A stretch of 64,000 nucleotides of DNA from Glandiceps talaboti (Eukaryota > Hemichordata > Enteropneusta > Spengelidae), in contig NC_135549.1 of assembly GCF_964340395.1 (NCBI RefSeq), positions 25,131,342 through 25,195,341 on the forward strand, read 5' to 3'. Below the pieces are notes generated by a model. That model was not told where the DNA came from, did no database searches, and saw only the letters and a program-made list of their open reading frames with translations. Made by a program: the position numbers and the translations under genes. Below are positions 35,901-46,499 of the stretch, piece by piece. Each line of letters begins with the position of its first letter. Position 1 is the stretch's first letter.

Positions 35901-38900
35901 TGGAAACCACTAGCAAGAAGACACACAAGATGAGCCTGCAAAGGAAAAATTGTGATTTATAGAAAATACATTTTTATAAGTTCTACTCTTATGTGCCATG
36001 GTGTGTTCTAGGGTCTGTGTTTGTAGTAAATGTGCAGTAAATAGAGGAATATATCAGAGCACAGTCTCTCTATCATGTGATAGAGGGACTGTGGTCAGAA
36101 AAAATGAATATGATACTATAGTTACTACAGCAATCAATTCCAGGTACCTGGAATAGTATTTTACCTCATGCTAGAGTGTCAATAGCAAACAAGAAGATTG
36201 ACCTATTCCCACACACTCTTATAATGATGTATGTGTGATACATGTGAAGTGCATGTGAAGTGAATGTAGAGGAAGTCATGGAGTTGACTGAGAAATCAAA
36301 AGAGCATTATTTCTGTCATGCACCTCAATAAAAAAATGAAATTTCAGGTAATGAGAATTAAAACATGCATATCTGTCAATCAACTTAACTTTTGGTGAAT
36401 AAATGAAGAAATTTGAAAAATATCTATAATATCTTACCTTGTGCATCTCAATTCTCTGTTCTTTATTATATCTATTAAGCTGACGTTGGAAGTATGCTAT
36501 CATATCAAACTCCTGCTTCTTTCTAGAAGTACAAAATGGGAAATTATAATAAATCACTCACTGGAGGCTTTACCAACTCCTGAAAACATTTGTGATCGTA
36601 GGGTAGATAATGGTAAAAAAAAATCAGGTTTCTGGTAAAAGTTTGTTATAATATATTTATCATGCATAAAATGAAAAAAAAAAGAGAATACAAACAAATA
36701 ACATTTTTGGCCTTGAATTTTAAAGTTTTTTTATTTCAAAATACTGATTATATCTGATTCCATATCATTTGAGTAAAATAAACAGATTGATTATAATACT
36801 TGTTGAAATAATTTGTCTCATCAGTGTAATAATTGTGACTGATCCCAGTCAGAATCACCCAAAGTAGTGTCCCAACCAAATACTAAGACGTGACTTTTTT
36901 TAAGTTGTTTCTGTGAGCCACACAAACACATATTTCATTCCGACTACAGACAAGTAAGAAATAATGTCTTCCTTGTCTGTGTTCAGACTGAGCACAGGTT
37001 CAGTCATGCTAAATATCGAAATGCCATATAATTTTGCATTCTTTGGTTTCCATTATCATCATAATTTTACGATTATATAACTAAATTGATACCTTTTTCG
37101 TTTCATTCTCAAGACTCCTGGCAAATCCACTGTGATCTCCACGGCTTCTTTTGGAACCTGAGATTTCATAGGACTATCTTGTGTGGTGAGCAATTCTAAG
37201 AAAATCATATAAAAGTGTGTTATGTTTATATATCTCAATTATATCATTGTGATCTAAAGAGTTGGACATAACAGGATCTTCTACTTTTCATGCAATTACT
37301 CATTCTGTAGGTTAGATTTCTACTATTTCTTCTAAGCCATCAGACACTCAGAAAGTTAATAGTTATACTGTTCTTAATTCATGTGAAGACATCTTTACAC
37401 ACAGCAGTCTGTTACTAACCTTCAACTTCCTCCCATTCAGACTCACTGTCAGAAGAATCATCTTCAGAGAGCTCGCTTTTCACTGTTGTCATGGAGATAT
37501 TGTCCACCTTAGCAATCTTATCCACATGTACTTCAGGATGATAAGAATTTGCCTTTCCCTTTGTATTTTCAGTTGCATCATGGGAACTCCCTTCTTGATC
37601 TCCCTGTTCTTCTTCTTTTACTTTCTTACGGGATGTTTTCCTTCGACTACTGCAGTGTATATTTTTCTGCTCAACTGTACTCTCATCTACTGAATTGTCT
37701 TTGACTTTCCTTGCTTTAGCTTTGGTGTTTTGCAAAGTTGTGTCACCTTTCTTATTTTCACATTGACCTTTAATCCTTCTCGCCTTCCTTTTTGTTTTTT
37801 GAGAAAGTGGAGACCTTGGTGTAAATGGAAGCTCAGCAAAATCACATTTTCCGTCAATGTCATCTTTGCTAGCATCACCACTTCCACATAATTTCTTCTG
37901 ACTAGCGACAATATCTTTAATTTCTGACTCACCCTCCTTGTCAGATTCCTTTTTTAACCTTGTCCTTGTGTTTTTCTTTGCTGTAGTTTTTCTCACCTCT
38001 TTCGCTGTCTTCGTTTTTTCTTTACCATTTATGACTTGTTTCCCAATTTTTCTATTTGCCTCTTTGTATATAAGAAAGAAAATGGGGTAAAATATTATGT
38101 ATGACTGTGTTTATAATATACAATGTATTAAAGAAGAGTCCAGTGAAGGTATATACATGTACATTAAATATATTGCTTACACTTACAGTGGCTGTACATG
38201 TATTTATTGAGGATGTATATGTATCAATCACTAATAAATACATCCATACCATAGATCACCAGTCAGTCTGAAGAAGTGTCCGGACGTGAAACTGTTGCCA
38301 TTCAAAACAACAGCAAGTCTAGTAGGATATAGATCAATTGTCATTACTTCGTTATGATTCATAGAGAATGTTTTATTCACTATTTCTCCAGAGGGGCGAG
38401 ATGCAAGTACACGTACTTGCGTGGTTTATGCACGTCACTATCTTTCGCATTTGTTACATTCTAATTTGACTCGATCTGTCCAAAAATGTTCGTGTTATGT
38501 TGTACCACTGCACAATTTCACAAATACAGATTTCATAGTCACTATGGCCAGGTCTCACCCTAGTCCTGCTTGCAGACGGAGTTAGTCGTGACTCGATTCT
38601 GACTTTGTCCCGTGAGGGAATATCAGTATCGCGTTCGGGGTGCACGTCCAACTCGGCCCATTTCCAACTCGGCCCACCAACTCGGCCCACCGTCTACCAA
38701 CTCGGCCCACCAACTCGGCCCACCGTCTGCCAACTCGGCCCACCAACTCGGCCCACTCTCTGTCAACTCGGCCCACCAACTCGGCCCACTCTCTGCCAAC
38801 TCGGCCCACTCTCTGCCAACTTGACTATAGATATTTTGTCCCCTATTCGTCAATTCGTAAATACTAAGTAGTCAAGATGTACAACTCGACGTGATTGTAA

Positions 38901-41900
38901 CTTCAAAACCGAAACACTTTGAAATAAACGATTGCGTTTATTACTAACGTATCGCCCACTTCGACACGACATGCACTCTAAAATGGGTTGATCTTTTTTT
39001 ATTTAATCGTTGGGAAGACGACTGTTGAAATTAAAGTATTTCGTGAAACTTGGCCTGTCCATGGAAGTACAAGGCGCTTTTACTTCCATGGTTTGTTGGA
39101 ACTATTAAAAGTTAGCAACGATCGACACGCGTAGGCTGTTATAGCAGACCCCCGTATCGGGTAGCTACATGTTGAATGAGAAACGATCAAGCGTAGTGTG
39201 TCAGATTATTTTGGAATTATGTTGTTTCGGTTTGTTTGATGGAGACATTTCAATATGCTTTTATCTCGTAGAAAATAAATAAAGGTTTATAACTATTCAT
39301 ATAACATTGGTGGTAAAGTTAATTTATTTTTTCTTTAAAGTGTCAAGTGAATAACTTTGACCATTTGCAAATGGTGTCAAAAGGCAAACGAACTGTCCGG
39401 TGTGCCGACTAATCTACGGATGATTGACAGGCTTCGGTCGAGTCATCTGTATGCATGAGGACAAACCGTAAGACTAAGTAAAGGCAATTATTCTGGAGGG
39501 AGAATGGTAAGCCTGAGATAGGAATGCACTAGTACTGCAAATCTTCAACTTCAACCTTCTATCACGGTCACTGTTAAGTGACCTTGCTTCCATGTGTGGC
39601 ATATACGACAGACACATCGGCGATTATTTGCGACGAGGGCGTTAATGACTACATTGTTACAGCTAGGTTCTCTACGATGTGTGAAAGTGTAACACGTAAG
39701 GGGGTCCTTTGAAACAATATAACCATCACTATCAAATATACCGCGACCACTTTGTGATAACTGGCGATCAACGAAACCATCAAACGCAAACCGAGCAGTG
39801 TATACTAGTAATTATTGCACACTATCGTATGCTTTGATAGAGTTACGTTGATACCGACATTGCTTGCGATGTTTCATATGTAACTGAAAAAAATGATAAT
39901 CTAAATAGCCTTGAAGCAAAACGAACTTGTTGCCATAACATTGCTCTAGAATATAGGGTGTATAAGTCAGAATGTAAAGTTATCCCGATAATTTATTTAC
40001 CTTTTTATTGTTGAAGACAAATTCAAAATTGCTGCAATTCTAAGGCCGAAACCTACATAATTCATTTACATGTATTGTATTATATATTTACATGTTCAGT
40101 TGTATTGTGATACTTTCCATGCTTCCACTATCATCACATTAAAAAGTAGTTACGCATCTTCGGATACATTGATCATGGAAGTATAATTCACTGCATACAG
40201 CTATGTTCAAAAAAAAATTAAAAAAGCATAATCCCAGGTAGCCCCACATTGTACACTATGAACTATAATACTATCGATGTGAATAAATTATGTAATAAAA
40301 GTTATGATGGGAGTTTGAAAGGAAAAATGAAATGACGATGATTGGATCGAACCAGCCTCGGTTGTCCATAACTGGTGAGTGTCGGATTTCTTATCACTAG
40401 TGTCTTGTAGAGACACCTCATTTACAAAGTATTTGTTACTTTGTTTACCACAATACCATTGTCTTGTAGTCTGTGAAGTTGTCGGGTAATGGTATATGAC
40501 CGACGTGATTTACACAACAATTAAACTATTTGAGTGCGGTAATACATCATACGTGCCGCTAGTTTGTCACCAATGTGTGTCCGTATAAAACTTTGAAGCT
40601 TCTTTATAGTTCATCTAATTTGTTGTAAGCAAACAATAATAATTTATTCCCCAATCAAATTAAACGAAAGTGACACGTGACAGTAGAAAACATATAAATA
40701 ATCACCGCAAACTACACTCTTCGTACACTTGTATCGAATATTTCGACAAGAGAACAACCAGATCAGAAACCATGAATACGAGAAACAGAAGCAAAAGACG
40801 TGTCATCACTCCGGAGTACCCCTGCATCAAATGTTATCAAGAAGTCACCCAACAGCAACAGGCCTTCGAATGCGATGTGTGTCAGCGATGGCAACATAGG
40901 AGATGTACCAAAGGTAAATTCATCAAAGTCTTTTATTATACATATTTAATGCCAATCCCGTCTTTCAAATTTGTTTCTGACTGCATCTGATGAGGAAAAA
41001 CCACAGATACACAAGCCGTATTCTAAAATTTAATCTCACTATTTTTTAAAGCACACAAATTCTGGCATCAGGAGAAAGTGGTCCCATTCAGGAAAACTCG
41101 TGTACAAATTTTGCTTCACATTCATTTCTCACGGTGTAGTACATTTCGGAAGGTCAATGGTATCTTACAGTCAATTCATAAAAGATTTCATGACACACAT
41201 GTACCACATCCTGTAAACAGCGCGACACGCCTATCCCCGGCAGAAAGGGGGCATGGAACTAGACTACCCCGGAACCACGCCTCCAAACCCGTAAGCAGTT
41301 GTGATCAGTCACATATCTCAGGAGCACCACCAGCGAAAAATCATGTAAATTTCGATCTCTCATAGTGATGTTCGGGTGAGCATGGATGTATTAGTAAGAT
41401 AATACATCCATGATTAGGGAGAGTTGAAAAAAGGGGCGAGTCAAATCGCGTTAATATCAGTGGTCGTCCTGCCGACGGTGAATGGGTCTACGTTACTGTA
41501 CCCTCAACACCGAAGGGACGACAAACTGTATGCAAGCGCGACTAGGAAATGGCATGCATCGTGTATAGTGAACACAGAATTAATGTTTTCCTGTTTCATT
41601 TGATCGATATAAGTCCTGTGTTCCTCAACCCCTTCAGTAAATTCATGCGATCTACATTGTATATGTACTAGTATGTCAATCCATAGTGTCTTTACAAGTA
41701 GTAGTAGTATACCGATGTCGGTGCCTGGAGCAAAGGATTTTTTCTCTGATTATATGAATATTACTAGTATTTGATATTATCACGTCATCGACTCAAGACC
41801 TTGGCTTTAAATGACACAAACATTTTCGTCATGACGTGCGTGGGCCGAGTTGGCATGTAAATGGGCCGAGTTGGCATGTGAATGGGCCGAGTTGGCATGT

Positions 41901-42221
41901 AAATGGGCCGAGTTGGCATGTGAATGGGCCGAGTTGGCAATAACGTGGGCCGAGTTGGCGATGGGACGAGTTGGCAATGGGCCGAGTTGGTCCTACCCCG
42001 CGTTCGGTACACCATTTACAAGCAGGACCTAGCCCAGCCTGCAGCCCAGGGGTACGCGTATAAGCATGGAAGTATAACCCACCCCGTGACCTCTCTTACT
42101 AATACTACACTAGTTACTTACCTTGCTTGGCAGATCGTGATGTGGAGTCTCGTTCTCTCTTCGTCTTTTTTGGTGCAGGAGTTGTCTCTGTCGAAGACTT
42201 GCTAGCTTTACGTTTTGCCAT
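26958..42221 (-). CDS. XPC: XPC DNA repair protein (Rad4 family)
   Basis: Nuclear sensor that starts global nucleotide excision repair by binding helix distortions, with RAD23 and centrin as usual partners. Coding exons, 5' to 3': 42221-42122, 38061-37420, 37195-37093, 36522-36438, 35935-35778, 35226-35106, 34626-34537, 34144-33484, 32980-32837, 32202-32047, 31408-31351, 30662-30551, 29930-29835, 28999-28825, 28183-28090, 27666-27573, 27194-26958. Phases join; about 1041 residues (human 940). Charged Lys/Ser/Glu-rich N-terminus (exon 2) and a second charged insert (exon 8) split the transglutaminase-like fold, as in human. Family marks: [93 protein letters not shown]1-3 lie in exons 12-16. 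The start could be an in-frame ATG 6 nt earlier (42227), but 42221 has the better context. The 4-kb intron 1 carries repeats and a PHD-like exon. Confidence 0.96.
27780..27900. other. XPC intron 15-16 area, nothing recognisable
   Basis: AT-rich intronic DNA between exons at 27666 and 28090; no gene or clear repeat seen. Confidence 0.5.
29150..29243 (+). repeat. GCCCTCACACAT foldback repeat in XPC intron 13
   Basis: Starts GGCTGTAAGGTATGCCGTG, contains GCCCTCACACAT and GGCCGATGAGGGCGGA, ends ATGTATCTTACAGTCC, so the ends are inverted (CTGTAAGRTA). Relatives: 50450-50532, 50727-50840 (opposite strand) and about 31040-31135. Confidence 0.65.
29279..29401 (+). repeat. 30-bp minisatellite, 4 units
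   Basis: Unit RTCTGTTGACCATATTTGGA + CTGCTGATAA, four near-identical copies in XPC intron 13. The unit is a multiple of three, so frames stay open on both strands; the resulting peptide repeats (VDHIWTAD) are not evidence of a gene. Confidence 0.9.
31037..31137 (-). repeat. GCCCTCACACAT foldback repeat, diverged copy
   Basis: Contains CCGATGTGTGAGGGCG and ends CTTACCTTACACA, resembling 50727-50840. Lies in XPC intron 11. Confidence 0.45.
31590..31950. repeat. Degenerate tandem repeat in XPC intron 10
   Basis: Repeats of about 25-35 bp around AGGGYAACCCTCTTGG and TATAGGGTAATC. Strongly diverged, irregular spacing. Confidence 0.7.
36145..36325. repeat. Dispersed repeat, copy in XPC intron 4
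   Basis: Paired with 26705-26875 by shared ordered blocks (see there). Confidence 0.55.
38560..38640 (+). repeat. TIR-like end, left, of composite element in XPC intron 1
   Basis: CTAGTCCTGCTTGCAGACGG with following GTGACTCGATTCTGAC is closely similar to the ends of the small element at 54361-54464 (TAGTCCTGCTTGCATACGG, GGGACTCGATTCTGAC). Confidence 0.65.
38650..38820 (+). repeat. Minisatellite, core CCAACTCGGCCCA (10 copies)
   Basis: Ten AACTCGGCCCA copies in pairs, spaced 13 or about 20 bp with CGTCTRC or CTCTCTGYC spacers. The core is the reverse complement of the array at 41842-41990. Confidence 0.95.
39060..39090. repeat. Family C palindrome (31 bp)
   Basis: CATGGAAGTA and TACTTCCATG arms with an 11-nt loop. 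Flanking 7-mers do not match. Confidence 0.7.
40670..40913 (+). pseudogene. PHD-finger-like exon inside XPC intron 1
   Basis: Open frame from ATG 40670 (a later ATG at 40772 is possible) to a donor-like AAAG/GTAAAT at 40913. Residues from 40772: basic start NTRNRSKRR, then [23 protein letters not shown], i.e. C-x2-C...C-x2-C-x2-W-x-H-x3-C, the first part of a PHD/zinc-finger fold. TATAAAA at 40584-40590 lies 79-85 nt upstream. The remaining zinc ligands are not found; an open frame at 41078-41365 could be a second exon but shows no zinc-finger residues. PHD-like exons of this kind occur near transposase-related genes in invertebrates; here it may be a transposon remnant or an unrecognised small gene. 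Confidence 0.45.
41378..41408. repeat. Family D palindrome
   Basis: CATGGATGTATTA and TAATACATCCATG arms around a short loop. Its relative at 53271 has matching 7-bp flanks; this one does not. Confidence 0.7.
41842..41990 (-). repeat. Minisatellite, core inverted (8 copies, 21-bp period)
   Basis: Copies of GGGCCGAGTTGGC separated by ATGTRAAT spacers, last ones degenerate. On the minus strand it reads CCAACTCGGCCC, matching the 38650 array. Confidence 0.95.
41991..42033 (-). repeat. TIR-like end, right, of composite element
   Basis: CGCGTTCGGTACACCATTTACAAGCAGGACCTAG; on the minus strand CTAGGTCCTGCTTGTAAATGG. Resembles the left end, where CGCGTTCGG also sits next to the minisatellite. About 90 bp before XPC exon 1. 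Confidence 0.6.
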
Positions 42222-42386
42222 ATTCATACACAGCTCAGCTTTCATACCACTTCTGTCACACTTCTTGCCTGCCTTACATAACTTCAGCAGTCATCAGCTG
42301 TGTTACATGTGCGCATGTTTACATGCTTACGTAAATCTCGTGTAGTCTCGCGACAGAGTGGTTTTCCAAACGAGATTTAATTCAAA
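42222..42386. promoter_or_regulatory. Bidirectional XPC/LSM3 promoter region
   Basis: Only 165 bp separate the XPC and LSM3 start codons. It holds TCTCGCGA (42346-42353), the core of the TCTCGCGAGA element known from TATA-less bidirectional housekeeping promoters. No TATA box is seen. XPC and LSM3 are also head-to-head in human. Confidence 0.75.
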
Positions 42387-45300
42387 ATGGCGGATGATTC
42401 GGAACAGGTACGTATAAAAATGTACTTGAGTCATGTGTGTTGTTTCATTTAGTTACGCTAACGCTGCGATATTCCGGATACTAGTAGTAGCTAGCAATTC
42501 AACAAGTTAAAAACAACCCTGTTATTATCTAATGTGTAGCATATATTTTATTGACCATCATTTGAAATTCATGACAGACAAAACACCGTCAACATTGTCA
42601 CATGTGCGTGGACTGGTAAAAGGATGAAGTTTGCAACAAATGATACAATCATACTGTGTAGGGTGCTAAATCATAAAGGGGTGGTGCATTTATAATTATT
42701 ATTCAAAACTAATTAGTTAATGTGTTTATGATATCTGTTTCAACAAAACACCGTCACGATATTATATATTTTGTCCATACAATGTGAGATTATATTTTAT
42801 AATGACATATATTATATGTCCCAGATACAAGTTTAAAAACATGAAATGTCAATATTGTGAGGAGGGAATCATTTTGGACAGTTTATTGAATGGGTTGTAA
42901 TTGCAACCACTTGTTAGCTAGAGAGTCAATGCATAGATATTTTGGTTCAAAATAACTTGGCAGTTAACTGTTGTAGAACATTCATAAAACATCCACTGTA
43001 AGTAACTGCAAAGGGAAGGAGTATCTAAGCAGTCCTGGACAATGCTTTGAGAATGATTTATTCAACAATTATTTTGAGCTAAGAAATCAATGAATTGACT
43101 CTTGGCTCACAAATGACCATATGGTGTAACTTTTACTTTGACCATCAATGGGAAAACTATTGGCCATCAAGGTATAAAAAGGGTGGTCTAGATGCTAGAC
43201 TGAAAGGTGCAATCGAGATCGAGGGCAACCATTCAGGCTATTGCCCTCATTAGGGACCATTGGTCACCTTCACAGTGAGCACCATAGCCCAAGGGGTCTA
43301 GCAGCAAGACTAAGATTTAAAATAGGGTTACACCTCCAAAAGGAAGACTACATTCAATTGAAATTTCCTTTAAGAGGTGGTACAAAAATTATGAATTTTA
43401 AGACACCAAAGTTAAAATAATGAAGAACATTGTGATGGGTTTGTCTGTCTTTGTGATGAGATATCGCAAGTCACAACCAGAATCAGTGTGTGTCTTTTTC
43501 TTAACGTTTGTCATGTCTTTTATGTTGAAAATAATAAATATTCTTTTACTGTTCTCACAGGTCCCCTCCAATGCTGTAGAAGAACCATTGGACTTGGTCA
43601 GGCTGAGTTTAGATGAAAGAATTTATGTAAAAATGAGAAATGACAGGGAACTTAGGGGAAAACTTCATGTAAGTAAATCATATACAAAAACAATATTGTT
43701 TTACTGAGGAATCATTAGTGTAAATAGCTTTTATCCAGTATTATCAGCTGGTTATATTTCCTTTGCTGATATATATGAGCAATATTGTAAAAAAAAAAAA
43801 AGTGTTAAAACAAAAGCACTGAGCCCTTGCCCACTAGAGGGCGCTGTCACAGCTCATTATTGGAAACTACTATTCTTGCTCTTGACAGGCGTATGATCAA
43901 CATTTGAACATGATTCTTGGTGATGTTGAAGAAACAGTAACAACGGTAGAAATTGATGAAGAAACATATGAAGAAATATACAGGGTATGAAAATTTTCTT
44001 AATTTTGTGTATACTTACACATACAGCAAGACTAGCTATGTGAACCCAAAGATATACACTTCGTCCAATCAGACAGTCAGAGTAAATATGAATGATTTGA
44101 ACAACTTTCCTTTTTGTGTTCACAAGTAACTTGAAAGACATCCTGTTGTAACAATATATTGCATAAAACTTGTTTAAGAGATGCTCCCAAGTTATTTTCG
44201 GCCAGGGTGATAATTACATGTAAAAACTTATGTGAATCCCCTATCATTATACCTAGGATTTTTTTTACCAAAATCATGGAATAAAATAAGGGAAATAATG
44301 TAAACATACTGCTTTTCCTTCACAAAGTTTAATGTCCCTTTGCAAACCAACTGTACTAGTAGTAAAGTACCCAAAATATATAACATGTGAAGACTGTAGT
44401 TGCACTTATTTGCATGTCATATATGTACTTATACGTCACCTGTCACCAATCTCGCATTCTGATTGGTCGAGAGCCCTGCAGATACACAGGCGTATTTTTC
44501 ACCAACAGCCATATTTTTGCTTGTTGTATCACGTGATCACTGCACGTCCCCTTGTAAACAAATCTAGCAGACAACTAGAGATCGAGCTATAACCAGCATT
44601 TCCAATGCCAAATTTGTTGTCAATCGAACAAAATATCACCGTTGTATACATTGTAACAAGTCTTTGAACTGTACTTTTCATGTCACAGGGAAATAGTCAA
44701 AAATTCCACACACAACCGTGAAGTCCAGTGACGGCGAACGCACGGTCGTCACGCGATCGTAAACATGAATTCCTAAATTTATGAAGGATATGAAAATTAC
44801 CACCACAGAGGGTGTAATTTTTGCTTAACTAGAACAACAAAACATATCACGAACATTTATGTACATTTAATGGAATACAGTACGCAAAACAAAGACGCAC
44901 TCATTTTTCAGCTGATGGTTATAAGTTTCAATATATCGCTGAGTGATATGCAAATAGTAAACATTACGCCATACTACTGAGCAAACGCGCACTCTGATTG
45001 GACGATAAAGTTAAGGCTGACATGTAAACAACCGCATTGCAGTTATCAGAGAGGTGCATGATACTACGCTCAACAGTATAACGCGGAAGTGATTTTATTT
45101 TAACATGAAACAGCATTTTTAGACATTCAAAAATGAATTCATAGTCGCAGGTGACGTATAAGTATGTTATTTGCCAAATACTGTTCCACATCTTGCTGCT
45201 CGAGGTAATTTTTCTGGTATAACGGCTCGCCTCCGGCTCTCCGTTATACCAGAAAAAATTACCTCTCGCAGCAAGATATGGAACAGTATTTGGCAAATAA

Positions 45301-45411
45301 CATATACTTCTGTTTCCTTCACAGTCAACCAAACGAAACATTCCTATGTTATTTGTAAGAGGAGATGGAGTCATTCTTGTATCACCCCCACTTAGAGGAG
45401 CTGCTATGTAA
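42387..45411 (+). CDS. LSM3: LSM3, U6 snRNA-associated Sm-like protein
   Basis: Subunit of the LSM2-8 ring that binds the 3' end of U6 snRNA in the nucleus and of LSM1-7 in mRNA decay. Coding exons 42387-42407, 43561-43668, 43889-43984, 45325-45411, all GT-AG and in phase, giving 103 residues (human 102). Starts MADDSEQ; Sm1 region [40 protein letters not shown] is split over two exons; Sm2 motif [15 protein letters not shown] ends the fold. Start chosen by the MADD match and the good context (AAAATGGCG). The last intron contains a TIR element and a long hairpin that ends 15 nt before the acceptor. A bidirectional AATAAA/TTTATT near 46377-46394 may be its poly(A) site. Confidence 0.96.
44427..45163. 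repeat. TIR-bounded insert in LSM3 intron 3
   Basis: A 16-bp sequence ACTTATACGTCACCTG (44427-44442) recurs inverted at 45148-45163. CTCTGATTGG/TTCTGATTGG motifs lie in both halves in the same orientation. No open frame of a transposase; probably a non-autonomous DNA element, though ends need comparison with other copies. Confidence 0.55.
45158..45312. repeat. Long hairpin next to LSM3 exon 4
   Basis: Arms of about 67 nt (AAGTATGTTATTTGCC...TATAACGG and its complement) pair almost perfectly around a loop with GCTCGCCTCCGGC. The right arm ends about 15 nt upstream of the acceptor at 45323-45324. It overlaps the right end of the TIR insert. Confidence 0.85.
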
Positions 45412-46366
45412 CGCTTATCATTGAAGACTGTGATAAACATTTTGAAACTGCCTAGAATATATGTATAGTCCAACTTTCAGACCAATCCTTTTCTTGTTTA
45501 CATTCATTCTACTTGATGTACATGTGTAGTGTTCTCTCTGAACAGAGTATAATGAAAATCACACTCTTAGGCATCTTCACTGTGTGTAAAATTAGTATGA
45601 AAACTGCCACACGACCCAAGATTCTACCTTCCTTGCTGCCGACTTGTGAGCTGCAAATGTTAACGGTCTCTGAACACTCTTTGTGAATACATCCTTGGAG
45701 AACACTGGTGTACACCATAATCATGGTGTACAACTCGGATAATCATTAATGTTCTTTGCAAATGTTATACTTTTAGTAAGTTCTTTTTGTGTACTAGTTA
45801 CCATAAAACATGTTTAAATTTTTTTTGTGTGTGATTGGTCCTATTTATTTTCAACCAAAGTTTGTGCATTTATATTTAGTACTATACTAACAGTAGGACC
45901 CTTTTTGGTTTGTTTTTAAATCTCAAATTATTTGAAGGAGGTATCTGATGAAATATGTTTTCTGGAACTTCAAAAGTGGCAAAATATTTTCTTTCATAGT
46001 ACAATTGTTATGCAAATCATGGGCATTTATAATTATCCTAAGACCAAATGACCAACTGTTGAACACAATGACAGTAGTATTTGTACTGTTATACCAGTAA
46101 CACTTGTGTATGTATAGCATACACTTCCCTGTTCTCATTACCTGGAAACTTTTGGAATTAGGTAAAGTTTGCCTAAGACAGTATACTTCAGTTAGGCCAG
46201 CCCTCTGGCTGCAAGCAATATACATAAAAAATTCCCCATCTGTTATTTAGGATTTTCAATTCATATGAAAACTCTGAGATCAGTGTAGGCAAAACAAATC
46301 CTGTGTTTTATTTCTGTTTCTCTTTTGTCTGGTTGGATAGAAAGTGAGATGAAACATAATGAAATG

Positions 46367-46499
46367 TTATTTTATATCTTTTATTATAATAAAAGAAAAC
46401 CTTAAAAGGTTTTGTTGAACAGACCGACTGACATCTTGGTTTTCATCTTCTGAATCTGAATCTGAAGTGATCTTGAATTGCTTGTGACAATTTGACTTG
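46367..46499 (-). other. Possible minus-strand terminal exon with acidic Ser/Glu tail
   Basis: After an acceptor-like TTATTTTATAG, the frame reads KSNCHKQFKITSDSDSEDEN and runs to a stop at 46367. It would stay in frame with DUS4L if exon 48305-48087 were cut at the weak donor GTACAA (near 48130), but human DUS4L ends at about that point and needs no such exon. Could be chance. Confidence 0.2.

Larger units (their letters stand above)
38062..42121. other. XPC intron 1 with nested repeat structure
   Basis: The largest intron of the gene. From left to right on the + strand: TIR-like end (38560), minisatellite with AACTCGGCCCA core (38650-38820), family C palindrome (39060), PHD-like exon (40670-40913), palindrome (41378-41408), the same minisatellite core inverted (41842-41990), and a TIR-like end (about 42030). 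No other gene recognised. Confidence 0.7.

Noticed and set aside
38605-38871. Open frames with NSAHQLGPP-like repeats on both strands
   Set aside because: Produced by the CCAACTCGGCCCA minisatellite; all frames are open because of its period.
41378-41408. Family D palindrome as a mobile insert
   Set aside because: The 7-bp flanks (GGGTGAG and ATTAGGG) do not match; kept only as a palindrome.
38650-41990. Inverted minisatellites as simple assembly duplication
   Set aside because: Array periods and spacers differ (13/20 bp versus 21 bp), so they are not copies of one sequence made by assembly error.
44964-45473. 169-codon minus frame over the LSM3 hairpin and last exon
   Set aside because: Antisense shadow of LSM3 exon 4 and of the palindrome arms; no homology seen.
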